Shown: positions 7,035-15,750, numbered from the stretch's first letter. The stretch: DNA of 22,111 nt from JAEUSI01 sp036782915 (GCA_036782915.1 DAIPYE010000034.1:1-22111), one strand, 5' to 3'. Translations and numbers: made by a program. The notes: generated from the letters alone by a model not told the origin.

Positions 7035-8426
7035 TTAAAATAATTTGTCAAGTTTTTCTCTTATAAGCTTTTCACCTTTTGCAAAATCAACATTCTCATA
7101 AAGGATATTCCCTTCTGTGAGTTCATCCAGAATTTCGTTTTGAATCCTGCCTCTTTTCAGCGCTACTGAATACGGAATTCTGAGAAAAGTCACCATTGTA
7201 TATTTAGGAATAAAAGTATCGGGGAATTTTTTAAACAAATCAGTTTCTATCTTTTTTTTAAGAAGAAATCTTTTATCAGAAACCAGGTCACGCATTTCAA
7301 TAAAATTTTCCTGAGCAAGATCCGCTATTGCATCAGTATTTATTTTCCTCAGTGTCTGATATTTTCCGAAAATTTCTCTCCAGTTATATTCTCCGTTTTC
7401 AGGAACTGTCTTTTCCTGAGATTCTATACATTCATTCAGATAAGTGCAGTCTTCAAAGGCAGCATTCATTCCCTGTCCGAAGAACGGAACAATTGCATGA
7501 GCTGCGTCACCAAGTAACGCAACTTTATCTTCCATTATCCAGGGATAGCATTTTACTGTCATAAGTGTTCCCGTCGGATTATTAAAATAATCATCAGCAA
7601 TTGTTGGTATCAGCGACACTGCGTCCGAAAACTGTTTATTGAAAAAATCAATTACTTTTTCCCTGGAATCCAGGAACTCAAAGCTGTTCTCACCGCCAAG
7701 TGAAATATCATAAGCCATAAACAAAGTGCAGGTATAGCTTCCGTCAAGATTCGGCAGAGCAATCAGCATAAAAGATCCTCTCGGCCAGATATGAAGAGCA
7801 TTTTTTTCCATTTGAAAATTTCCGCTTTCTCCTGCAGGAATTATCAGTTCCTTATAACCGTAATTTTCATATTCCTGTGAAAAATTAAATCTAGGTATCT
7901 TCTGCATTTCCATTCTCACGGCTGAAGTCGCACCGTCAGTTGCAATTACAGCATCAGATTTTATGATCGTTGTATTTTTTGTTACTTCATTATATAAACA
8001 TGTCTGAGGTTTATGAAAATCTATTCCGCTGCATCTGTCATTAAAATGAAATTTTACATTTTCATTTTTTTCTGCAAGATTCATCAGCAGAATGTTAAGC
8101 TCTGCTCTTGACACTGCGTTAATGTATTCGGTATCGTCCTTACCGTATCTCTGAAATGACAATTCTCCAGCTAAGGAATGGATCATTCTCCCGTACATTG
8201 GAATTGCGATCTTTTTTATGTCATCATAAAGCCCGACTTCTTTTAAAGCATGAATGCCCCGGGTTGAAAGCGCAAGATTAATTGATTTACCTGCAACAAT
8301 GTTTGATTTCCGCATGTCAGGTCTTCGTTCATATATATTAACTTCAAAACCTTTTTTTGCAAGGTAAACTGAAAGCAGTGAACCGGCAAGTCCGGCACCT
8401 ATAATTGTTATTTTATTATTTTTCAT
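7035..8426 (-). CDS. kmo: Kynurenine 3-monooxygenase
   Basis: FAD-dependent hydroxylase converting L-kynurenine, NADPH and O2 to 3-hydroxykynurenine. The 463-residue protein has the Rossmann motif GAGLAG (10-15) ending in the Glu of YERRPDMR, the middle DG motif TDGATSAVR (163-171), and the second FAD motif GDAAHAIVPFFGQGMNAAFE (306-325), which is highly typical of KMO. The conserved block ALHIWPRGSFMLIALPN (210-226) supports KMO over other family hydroxylases. I see no C-terminal membrane helix like the one that anchors the eukaryotic enzyme. The start is ATG 8426. It is the last gene of the kynB-like/kynU/kmo series, with a 65-base gap after kynU. O2 dependence implies an organism that meets oxygen at least at times. 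Confidence 0.93.
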   Translation of the reverse strand: MKNNKITIIGAGLAGSLLSVYLAKKGFEVNIYERRPDMRKSNIVAGKSINLALSTRGIHALKEVGLYDDIKKIAIPMYGRMIHSLAGELSFQRYGKDDTEYINAVSRAELNILLMNLAEKNENVKFHFNDRCSGIDFHKPQTCLYNEVTKNTTIIKSDAVIATDGATSAVRMEMQKIPRFNFSQEYENYGYKELIIPAGESGNFQMEKNALHIWPRGSFMLIALPNLDGSYTCTLFMAYDISLGGENSFEFLDSREKVIDFFNKQFSDAVSLIPTIADDYFNNPTGTLMTVKCYPWIMEDKVALLGDAAHAIVPFFGQGMNAAFEDCTYLNECIESQEKTVPENGEYNWREIFGKYQTLRKINTDAIADLAQENFIEMRDLVSDKRFLLKKKIETDLFKKFPDTFIPKYTMVTFLRIPYSVALKRGRIQNEILDELTEGNILYENVDFAKGEKLIREKLDKLF

Positions 8427-8491
8427 GTTTTAAAATGCTTTATTAAAGTTAAAGAATTAAAAACTTATTTTGTGTCACAATAATTTATTTT

Positions 8492-9745
8492 TCATAATTT
8501 CCGAACAAAATTAAAAACATCTTCAAAAGTATTATATAAAGGAACGGGAGCTGCCCTTATAACATCAGGCTCACGCCAGTCACACATAACTCCGTCTTTC
8601 AACAGTTTTTTGTACAGTTCTTTTCCGTTCTTATTTATTCTCAGTGAAAGCTGACAACCTCTTTCATTTCTATTCTCAGGTGTGATGATCTTTACATTAT
8701 CCTTTTTGTTTTCTCTGATCAAAAATTCCAGATAACCAGTTAACATTTCACTCTTTTGTCTTAATGAATTCAAACCTGCTTCATCAAAAATGTCAAGTGA
8801 CGCTCTCAGTGAGGCAAGCTGAAGAATAGGCGGATTGCTGATCTGCCAGCTTTCCACAGTCGGAATGGAAATGTAATTGTGATCCATTAAAAATCTTGTT
8901 TCCTTATCATGTCCCCACCAACCGAGAAATTTTGGAAGATCAGAATTTTTTAAATGTTTTTCGTGAACAAATGCTCCGCCGATAGTTCCCGGTCCTCCGT
9001 TCATATATTTATAATTACACCAGACAGCAAAATCAACATTCCAGTCGTGAAGTTTTAAAATTAAATTTCCGGTTGCATGTGCAAGATCAAATCCGACAAG
9101 ACAACCTTTCTTATGTCCGGCTTGTGTAATTTTTTCCATCTCAAATGCCTGTCCGGTATAATAATTCACACCTGCGAACCATATCAAAGCTATAGAATCA
9201 CCTTCTTTTTCTATTAAAGCTTCAATTTCATCTGTCCGGATTGTATCTTCTCCTTCACGGGGTTTCATTTCGATCAGTGAAGTTTCAACATCGAAACCGT
9301 GAAATCTGATCTGTGACTGAACAGCATAATGATCTGAAGGAAATGAATTTGCTTCAATCAATATTTTATGACGTGTCTTTGTCGGTTTGTAAAATGAAAC
9401 AAACAGTAAATGTAAGTTGACAGTAAGCGTATTCATGTTCACAACTTCTTCGGGTTTAGCGCCGGCAATTTTTGCAGTTTGCTCAGTCAGGAATTCATGA
9501 TAAGGAAGCCACGGATTTTTTGCCTGAGTATGGCCTTCGACGCCAAATGTTTCCCAGTCTTTAAGTTCTTGCTCGACGTAAGCTCTGACTGACTTCGGCT
9601 GCAGTCCGAGAGAATTTCCCGCAAGATAAATTACGTCTTTGTTATTTTTATCCTTCGGGATTAAAAATTTTTCGCGGAAATTTTTCAAAGGATCTGAATT
9701 ATCCATTTCAAATGCGAAGGAATGTTCCGGTTTGAATTCTATCAA
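8492..9745 (-). CDS. kynU: Kynureninase (PLP-dependent), UUG start
   Basis: Cleaves kynurenine or 3-hydroxykynurenine to (3-hydroxy)anthranilate plus alanine. This fold-type I PLP enzyme has 417 residues. Visible motifs are YLAGNSLGLQPKS (40-52), FPSDHYAVQSQ (135-145), GFDLAHATGN (218-227) with the Asp that binds the PLP ring nitrogen, and CNYKYMNGGPG (243-253) with the Schiff-base lysine K246. ERGCQLSLR and DWREPDVIRAAPVPLYN complete the C-terminal lobe. An in-frame TAA lies two codons upstream, and the first codon that keeps the normal family N-terminus is TTG at 9743-9745. The next ATG would cut 13 residues that look homologous (FEMDNSDPLKNFR). No SD is seen. With kmo downstream, 3-hydroxykynurenine is the likely substrate. 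Confidence 0.94.
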   Translation of the reverse strand: MIEFKPEHSFAFEMDNSDPLKNFREKFLIPKDKNNKDVIYLAGNSLGLQPKSVRAYVEQELKDWETFGVEGHTQAKNPWLPYHEFLTEQTAKIAGAKPEEVVNMNTLTVNLHLLFVSFYKPTKTRHKILIEANSFPSDHYAVQSQIRFHGFDVETSLIEMKPREGEDTIRTDEIEALIEKEGDSIALIWFAGVNYYTGQAFEMEKITQAGHKKGCLVGFDLAHATGNLILKLHDWNVDFAVWCNYKYMNGGPGTIGGAFVHEKHLKNSDLPKFLGWWGHDKETRFLMDHNYISIPTVESWQISNPPILQLASLRASLDIFDEAGLNSLRQKSEMLTGYLEFLIRENKKDNVKIITPENRNERGCQLSLRINKNGKELYKKLLKDGVMCDWREPDVIRAAPVPLYNTFEDVFNFVRKL

Positions 9746-9822
9746 AGGTTATAATTAGTTTAAAAATATTTAATAATTTAAAATTACTTTTAAAAACAGT
9801 TTTTCATTAAAAAATTTCAAGC

Positions 9823-10635
9823 TCAAACTACTCTATAAATTAAAACCCTGCTCGGCGCAGCATCAGCTATAAAATCAGGAATCTGAATATTTAAAATAAA
9901 TTTCCCGTCTGCAATTTCATCTGGCACATAAACCATTTCCGTAATTGTTTTCATTGAATGTTCAGATAAACTTACTTCATGACTTTCAAACGGAACATTC
10001 CAGAAAATATGATGCGCAGTAAGTTTTCCTTCATCAAAAGTTCTGTCAACAGAAGGAATGTCTATAAGCAAATGCTTTACATTTAAACTGACAATAAATT
10101 CCATCGCCTCTATAGAAAAGAAAGGCGGATATTTTTTCATATAATCCATGGATTTTTTAGAATCATTGTTTGGCAAAGTTCTTATGATCAGCGCATCCGT
10201 AAAACCCGCATCTGAAGATTTTAATTTTTCATTTAATACTTTTTTTGTAATTATAAAATCATCAATATTTTTTTCCGGTATATAATTATCATTTGTCTTA
10301 GAAGATTTTTCCGGTGAAACGGTAATAAGAGTTGCCGGAATAAATGAATCTTTTAAAATGTTATTGACGGAAATTCTTTCAAGAGATATATGCCCGACGC
10401 ATTCAGTATGAGTTCCGTTACAATGCGGGACAATTTTGTATTCTTCGAAATTACATCCTCCCCCTCTTCTTGTATCTCCGATGAAATCACCCGTTTCATA
10501 AGCTTTTGCTGAAGCCTTGTCAACATTATAAGTGTTCGGCTGTTCACCGTTAAAAATTACCGGTATGGAAATCTGCAAAGGATCAGAAGAATCAAAGAAG
10601 AATTCTTTATTATTTATTTCAATTTTTAATTTCAA
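9823..10635 (-). CDS. Cyclase-family metal hydrolase, candidate kynurenine formamidase
   Basis: Likely hydrolyses N-formylkynurenine to kynurenine and formate, inferred mainly from its place as first gene before kynU and kmo. The 270-residue protein belongs to the cyclase superfamily (KynB-like). The metal motif is HCNGTHTECVGH (71-82), with H71, H76 and H82 in the usual spacing, but Glu78 stands where the common HxGTHxDxPxH motif has Asp. The second half has LLIDIPSVDRTFDEGKL and AHHIFW (H208, H209), also typical of the fold. In-frame TAA upstream and no Met before residue 165 force a TTG start at 10633-10635. It diverges from the SRAP gene across 87 bases. Fold is confident; the substrate is inference, as the family also holds other amidases and lactonase-like enzymes. 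Confidence 0.82.
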   Translation of the reverse strand: MKLKIEINNKEFFFDSSDPLQISIPVIFNGEQPNTYNVDKASAKAYETGDFIGDTRRGGGCNFEEYKIVPHCNGTHTECVGHISLERISVNNILKDSFIPATLITVSPEKSSKTNDNYIPEKNIDDFIITKKVLNEKLKSSDAGFTDALIIRTLPNNDSKKSMDYMKKYPPFFSIEAMEFIVSLNVKHLLIDIPSVDRTFDEGKLTAHHIFWNVPFESHEVSLSEHSMKTITEMVYVPDEIADGKFILNIQIPDFIADAAPSRVLIYRVV

Positions 10636-10722
10636 ATGATATAAATATTGTTAAGTGCGATAATTGACATAAAATAGGAATTGAAAGTTTGCATCAATCT
10701 GTTATTTTGTTTGAAAAAATTT

Positions 10723-11403
10723 ATGTGCAGACAATTCATTACAGCCGGCAAACTTTCTAATTTAAGGAAATTACTAAAATCCGTTTACAATGAGGATATA
10801 AAAATTAAGTTACTTGATGAAATTGATAAAGATGAGGAAAATATTGAGGAAGAGATTGAAAGGGAAATAGAAGAGATCAGGAGAAAAGAAGAAGATGATT
10901 CATTTCAGGATGCAATTCTGACTCACAGAATCCCGCTGATAGCTTATAACGGCGGTGAATTGATTCTGACAGAAATGAAATGGGGAATACAATTCGATCC
11001 TGAAAAGAAAACACCGCTGATATTCAATTCCAGAGATGATACGATAAGCACAAAACCTTTCTGGAAAAAATTATTTGACAGAAACAGAATACTTATTCCG
11101 ATGACAGGATTTTATGAATGGAAGGATGTGGGAAAAAAGAAAAAGCTGAAAATTAAAATTAATCTTAAAAACAGGAAAATATTTTTTGTGCCTGGATTAT
11201 ACTGGAGAAACAAGAATGGAATAAATGAGTTCTCACTTGTTACAACATCTCCAAGTAAATTCCTTCAGGAAATTCACAACAGAATGCCAGTAATACTGGA
11301 TGATAAAATTGTAATGAATTACTTTACGGATTCATTGGAAGAGAATCTTGAAAAACTGAAACCTTCAGGAGAGGAAATCAAATTTGAAGAAATGAACAAT
11401 TAA
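10723..11403 (+). CDS. SRAP (YedK/HMCES) abasic-site DNA-protein crosslink protein
   Basis: SRAP proteins crosslink through the alpha-amine and thiol of Cys2 to abasic sites in single-stranded DNA and protect them. The frame is open upstream with a TTG at 10681, but Cys must follow the initiator Met, so ATG 10723 is the start and gives 226 residues. The catalytic set is present: C2, N102 in FNSRDD, E132 in TGFYEWK, H185 in IHNRMPV. WGIQF and LIPMTGFYEWK are standard family blocks. Two oddities stand out. The N-terminus reads MCRQF rather than MCGR(Y/F), and residues 32-60 are a highly acidic, probably helical insert (DEENIEEEIEREIEEIRR) before the position of the usual YN-x-x-PTQ region. The gene stands alone, convergent with the MFS gene two bases away. 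Confidence 0.9.
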   Translation: MCRQFITAGKLSNLRKLLKSVYNEDIKIKLLDEIDKDEENIEEEIEREIEEIRRKEEDDSFQDAILTHRIPLIAYNGGELILTEMKWGIQFDPEKKTPLIFNSRDDTISTKPFWKKLFDRNRILIPMTGFYEWKDVGKKKKLKIKINLKNRKIFFVPGLYWRNKNGINEFSLVTTSPSKFLQEIHNRMPVILDDKIVMNYFTDSLEENLEKLKPSGEEIKFEEMNN

Positions 11404-11405
11404 AA

Positions 11406-12656
11406 TTACAATTTTAAATTTCTGAGTTTTGGAAAGTAAATTGCAACAAACAAAACAATCAATATTGTCATAGTTCCGCCGAAAATTACGGAAGGAACTG
11501 TCCCGAGAAATTTTGCAGCAACACCGGATTCAAATGCTCCGATCTCATTTGATGAACCTATGAATATGCTGTTAACTGCAGAAACTCTTCCTTTCATATT
11601 GTCTGGAGTTAATAACTGAATAATTGTACCGCGGATCACAACGCTCACACTGTCAAACGCCCCGCTTAATACAAGAATGAACATTGATAAATAAAAGTTT
11701 TTAGAAAGTCCGAAAATTATAATACATATCCCGAAACCGAAAACACTTATAATTAAATTTTTCCCTGCATTTCCCGTAAAAGGTCTGCGGGTCATAAAAA
11801 CAGCCATAATTACTGCGCCTATTGACGGTGCAGCTCTTAAAGCACCAAGACCTTCAGGTCCGACGAATAATATTTCACCTGCAAATATAGGCAGCAATGC
11901 AACAGCTCCGCCGAATAAAACAGCAAAAAGATCAAGTGAAATTGCGCCGAGAACTATTTTCCTTTCAAAAACAAATTTCAATCCTGCAGTAAGTTTTTCT
12001 TTCAGTGACTGAATTCCGATTATTTCAGGAATCGGTTTCTTTTTTATGGGAAGAATTAAAACAATTGCAATAATAAAAAATGTAACCACGAGTGTAAAAG
12101 TATTTGTAACTCCTGTCATTCCGTATAATAATCCCCCGATTGCCGGACCGGTAACTGCGCCTGTCTGCCAGGAAGTAGTATTCCACGTAATTGCATTCGG
12201 CAGAATATCTTTAGGCACAAGCTGCGATACAAAAGCAAAAAAGGATGGAGCGGAAAAACCTCTGGCAATTCCGCTGAGAAAAATAACAGAATATATCAGA
12301 AACAGTTTGTTGGAAGTTAAAACCTGAATGGAATCCGATGTTATAATCAGCAACATCACTGAACAGAAAGTCATTAAAATCACTGAATACAAAACAATTT
12401 TTTTTCTGCTGCTAATGTCTGTAAGATGTCCTGCAAAGAGTAATACTGATATAGAGGGAATTGCTTCTGCCAGTCCTATCAATCCAAGTGATAAAGGGTC
12501 TTTTGTGATTTCATAGATCTGCCATCCGACAATAACAGCCTGCATTTGTGAAGCAATGGTAATGCATAATCTTGCAATTGTAAAATTTCTGAATTCCCAG
12601 AATCTCAGGGCTGAATACGGATCCGGTTTTTCGGTAAGTAGTGAAGAATTTTCCAA
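11406..12656 (-). CDS. MFS transporter, EntS-like (MFS_3) exporter
   Basis: A 416-residue inner-membrane protein with about 12 hydrophobic segments. The first half has the MFS loop 2-3 motif in a relaxed form, GHLTDISSRKKI (76-87). The opening FWEFRNFTIARL, then QMQAVIVGWQIYEIT, and PNAITWNTTSWQTGAVTGP are typical of the MFS_3/EntS branch, which exports small molecules such as siderophores. The cargo here is unknown, and no siderophore or antibiotic genes are nearby. An in-frame TAA lies two codons upstream and the next Met is residue 38, inside the first helix, so TTG 12654-12656 is the likely start. It is monocistronic, with SRAP convergent on its 3' side and ppdK divergent on its 5' side. 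Confidence 0.88.
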   Translation of the reverse strand: MENSSLLTEKPDPYSALRFWEFRNFTIARLCITIASQMQAVIVGWQIYEITKDPLSLGLIGLAEAIPSISVLLFAGHLTDISSRKKIVLYSVILMTFCSVMLLIITSDSIQVLTSNKLFLIYSVIFLSGIARGFSAPSFFAFVSQLVPKDILPNAITWNTTSWQTGAVTGPAIGGLLYGMTGVTNTFTLVVTFFIIAIVLILPIKKKPIPEIIGIQSLKEKLTAGLKFVFERKIVLGAISLDLFAVLFGGAVALLPIFAGEILFVGPEGLGALRAAPSIGAVIMAVFMTRRPFTGNAGKNLIISVFGFGICIIIFGLSKNFYLSMFILVLSGAFDSVSVVIRGTIIQLLTPDNMKGRVSAVNSIFIGSSNEIGAFESGVAAKFLGTVPSVIFGGTMTILIVLFVAIYFPKLRNLKL

Positions 12657-12781
12657 AAAAATTTATTAATTACTTGCAATCTGCTTTATTATGAAAGATT
12701 TTTCAAGTTTGTATTTTGTCGCTTTTTTAATTTTACGAAATTTACTTTCAAAAATCTCACCTGTCCAAAACAAAGTAAAAG

Positions 12782-12844
12782 ATTGAAATGAAGTATAAAT
12801 GTTTTGGATGGCAATGGACAGAAATCTATATTTTTCATTTCAAT
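12782..12844. repeat. 11-base inverted repeat in the ppdK leader region
   Basis: ATTGAAATGAA (12782-12792) is exactly complementary to TTCATTTCAAT (12834-12844) across a 41-base spacer. A second short palindrome, ATTTGAA-T-TTCAAAT (12843-12857), abuts it. Both lie in the 262-base gap between divergent MFS and ppdK genes (12657-12918), the longest non-coding stretch in the window. I see no convincing -35/-10 pair there. The repeats could be operator sites or leader RNA structure, or chance in AT-rich DNA. Confidence 0.4.
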
Positions 12845-12918
12845 TTGAATTTCAAATCTGATAATATTTTCCAATCTTACAGAGATAAAAATATTTTATT
12901 AATACAAAAAAACTCAAT

Positions 12919-15642
12919 ATGTCAAAAAAATATGTATACTATTTCGGCAACGGAAAAGCCGAAGGAAAAGCTGAAATGAAATCACTTCTTGGCGGAAAAG
13001 GCGCAAACCTTGCAGAGATGACCAATATAAAACTTCCTGTTCCTCCCGGATTTACAATTACTACAGAAGCATGTAATTATTACTTTGCAAATAAAAAGAA
13101 ATACCCCGCTGAATTAAAGAAACAGGTAGAGGATTGCTTAAAAAAAGTTGAAAAAGATATGGGATGCGGATTTGGTGATAATAAAAATCCGTTGCTTCTC
13201 AGTATCCGCTCCGGAGCACGGGCATCAATGCCCGGAATGATGGACACGGTTCTGAACTTGGGATTGAACGAAGATTCCGTGCAAGGTCTGATAAAGAAAA
13301 CAGGAAATGAGAAATTTGTATATGATTCATACAGAAGATTTGTACAGATGTACGGCGATGTGGTAATGGATTTAAAACCTACAGATGTTCATCAGATGGA
13401 TCCGTTCGAAGAAATTATAGGAAGGAAAAAAAGAGAGAGAAAAATTTCTAATGATAATGAGTTTACAGTCAATGATTTAAAGGAACTGGTAAGTGAATTT
13501 AAAGCAGCAATTAAAAAAGAGACCGGGAAAAACTTTCCGGATGATCCGATGGTTCAGCTTTGGGGAGCAATAGGCGCAGTTTTCAGTTCATGGATGAATG
13601 ACAGAGCGTGTGTTTACAGAAAACTGAATAACATTCCTTCTGAATGGGGAACTGCTGTCAATATACAGTCAATGGTATTCGGTAATCTCGGAGATACATC
13701 AGGAACAGGAGTTGCATTCACAAGAAATCCTTCCAACGGAGATGATGAATTTTATGGTGAATATCTCATGAATGCTCAGGGTGAAGATGTTGTTGCAGGA
13801 ATAAGAACACCTCTCCCAATTTCCGAACTAAAAAAAGCAAAACCAAAAATTTATAAACAACTGGAAGAAGTCAGAAAAAAACTTGAGAAGCATTATCATG
13901 ATATGCTGGATGTTGAATTTACAATTCAGGAAGAAAAGCTTTTTATGCTTCAATGCAGAGCGGGAAAGCGAACCGGATATGCCTCGGTAAAAATTGCTGT
14001 TGATATGGTAAAGGAGAAACTGATAAATGAAAAGGAAGCTGTCATGAGAGTAGATCCTGAACAGCTTAATCAACTGCTCAGACCTATATTCAGCACGAAA
14101 GAAAAGGAAGAGGCAATAAGAGACGGGAGATTATTATCAAAAGGTCTGAATGCAGGACCGGGAGCCGCATGCGGAAAAGTTTATTTTAATTCATTTGATG
14201 CAGTAAATGCAAATGCCCGCGGTGAAAAAGTTATACTTGTCAGAATTGAAACTTCTCCTGAAGATATAAGAGGAATGAATGCATCAGAAGGAATTCTGAC
14301 ATCTCGCGGCGGAATGACATCTCATGCGGCACTTGTCGCAAGACAGATGGGTAAAGTTTGTGTCGCAGGCTGCGGTGAACTTGATATTGATTATTTGCTT
14401 AAAACCGTAAAGGTTAAAGGAAAACCTCATCTGATTCATGAGGGCGATTTCCTATCAATAGACGGTTCGACCGGTGAAGTAATTGTAGGAAAGCTTCAGG
14501 CAAGACCGTCAGAGATTCTGCAGGTATTGATTGACAAAACCATGAAACCAAAGGATTCCAAACCATATTATTATTATTCGACATTTATGAAATGGGTTGA
14601 TAAATTCAGAAGACTGGGAATCAGAACAAATGCAGACCAGCCGGATCAGTGTGAAAATGCAATTGCTTTCGGAGCTGAAGGAATCGGACTTTGCAGAACA
14701 GAGCATATGTTTTTCGGAGGGGACAGAATTGATGCTGTGAGGGAAATGATCCTTGCATACAGCACAGATGGAAGGAAAAAAGCTCTGGATAAAATTCTGC
14801 CATATCTGAGAAAAGACTTTACTGAAATTTTCAGAGTAATGAAAGGATTACCGGTTACTATAAGAACACTTGATCCTCCTTTACATGAATTTCTTCCGCA
14901 TACTGAAAATGAAATAACAAAGCTTGCTGAGCTAATAGGAACAACAGTTGCTGAAATAAAATATAAACTCGATGCATTAAAAGAATTCAATCCAATGCTC
15001 GGACACAGAGGATGCAGGCTGGGAATATCGTATCCGGAAATTACAGAGATGCAGGCAAGAGCGATATTTGAAGCTGCTGCTGTTGTTTTAAAAGAAGGAA
15101 AGAAAGTTTATCCGGAGATTATGATCCCTCTGATCGGTAATGAAAGAGAATTCGTTGAACAGGAATCTATAATCAGAAAAGTTGCGGCTGAAGTTATGAA
15201 AGAGAAAAAGATAAAATTTAAATATAAAGTTGGTACAATGATTGAAATTCCAAGAGCTGCTCTTGTAGCTGATAAAATAGCTAAGCATGCGGAATTTTTC
15301 TCATTCGGTACAAATGATCTGACGCAAATGACATTCGGAATTTCAAGAGATGATGCAGGTTCGTTCCTTCCGGATTACAGAGAACTGGAAATAATGAAAA
15401 GAGATCCGTTTGAGTCCATAGATACAGAAGGAGTAGGTATGCTTATGAAACTTGCTGTAGATAAAGGCAGGGAAGTAAGACCTGATATAAAACTCGGCAT
15501 CTGTGGAGAACACGGTGGAGAACCGGATTCGATAAAATTCTGTGAAGAACTTGGACTGGAGTACGTAAGCTGTTCACCATTCAGAGTTCCTGTTGCAAGA
15601 CTGGCAGCTGCTAGAGCGAGTATTGGTTCAGTTAATAAATAG
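12919..15642 (+). CDS. ppdK: Pyruvate, phosphate dikinase
   Basis: Interconverts pyruvate + ATP + Pi with PEP + AMP + PPi; it can serve gluconeogenesis or PPi-based glycolysis. The 907-residue length is normal. The N-terminal ATP-grasp part has LLGGKGANLAEM (23-34) and SIRSGARASMPGMMDTVLNLG. The central swivelling domain has ILTSRGGMTSHAALVARQMG with the phosphorylated His469. The C-terminal PEP/pyruvate TIM barrel has GLCRTEHMFF, MLGHRGCRLG, FSFGTNDLTQM and GICGEHGGEP with the catalytic Cys862. The TSH order marks PPDK rather than PEP synthase. The start is ATG 12919 without a clear SD. A strong terminator at 15693-15729 closes the unit, so it is likely monocistronic. The PPDK regulatory protein gene is not in view. 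Confidence 0.97.
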   Translation: MSKKYVYYFGNGKAEGKAEMKSLLGGKGANLAEMTNIKLPVPPGFTITTEACNYYFANKKKYPAELKKQVEDCLKKVEKDMGCGFGDNKNPLLLSIRSGARASMPGMMDTVLNLGLNEDSVQGLIKKTGNEKFVYDSYRRFVQMYGDVVMDLKPTDVHQMDPFEEIIGRKKRERKISNDNEFTVNDLKELVSEFKAAIKKETGKNFPDDPMVQLWGAIGAVFSSWMNDRACVYRKLNNIPSEWGTAVNIQSMVFGNLGDTSGTGVAFTRNPSNGDDEFYGEYLMNAQGEDVVAGIRTPLPISELKKAKPKIYKQLEEVRKKLEKHYHDMLDVEFTIQEEKLFMLQCRAGKRTGYASVKIAVDMVKEKLINEKEAVMRVDPEQLNQLLRPIFSTKEKEEAIRDGRLLSKGLNAGPGAACGKVYFNSFDAVNANARGEKVILVRIETSPEDIRGMNASEGILTSRGGMTSHAALVARQMGKVCVAGCGELDIDYLLKTVKVKGKPHLIHEGDFLSIDGSTGEVIVGKLQARPSEILQVLIDKTMKPKDSKPYYYYSTFMKWVDKFRRLGIRTNADQPDQCENAIAFGAEGIGLCRTEHMFFGGDRIDAVREMILAYSTDGRKKALDKILPYLRKDFTEIFRVMKGLPVTIRTLDPPLHEFLPHTENEITKLAELIGTTVAEIKYKLDALKEFNPMLGHRGCRLGISYPEITEMQARAIFEAAAVVLKEGKKVYPEIMIPLIGNEREFVEQESIIRKVAAEVMKEKKIKFKYKVGTMIEIPRAALVADKIAKHAEFFSFGTNDLTQMTFGISRDDAGSFLPDYRELEIMKRDPFESIDTEGVGMLMKLAVDKGREVRPDIKLGICGEHGGEPDSIKFCEELGLEYVSCSPFRVPVARLAAARASIGSVNK

Positions 15643-15692
15643 TGATTCTGCAATCAATTGAGATATTATTTAATTCTTTTTTCAAATTTGCC

Positions 15693-15729
15693 ATTCGGTT
15701 CAGTCTAAAGATCTGAACCGAATTTTTTT
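15693..15729 (+). terminator. Rho-independent terminator after ppdK
   Basis: ATTCGGTTCAG (15693-15703) pairs perfectly with CTGAACCGAAT (15713-15723) around a 9-base loop and runs into seven T residues (15723-15729). It ends ppdK 22 bases before the next gene starts, so the hydroxyacid gene needs read-through or a promoter close to or inside this element. Confidence 0.93.
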
Positions 15730-15750
15730 AAAACATATTTTAAAAAATTC

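Noticed and set aside
8470..8480. TTGTG-T-CACAA palindrome upstream of kmo, similar to Rex or CRP half-sites
   Set aside because: The one-base spacing does not fit Rex (TTGTGAA-N4-TTCACAA) or CRP, and an 11-base AT-rich palindrome is weak evidence.
10681..10722. TTG 10681 as the start of the SRAP gene
   Set aside because: SRAP chemistry needs Cys as residue 2, which fits only ATG 10723; the upstream stretch does not resemble the family.
12788..12979. Small open frames in the MFS-ppdK gap
   Set aside because: No start signal, no recognisable protein, and one overlaps the real ppdK start in another frame.
14509..15653. Several antisense open frames across ppdK
   Set aside because: They are shadows of a highly conserved gene; their products are Ser/Phe/Leu-rich with no domain.
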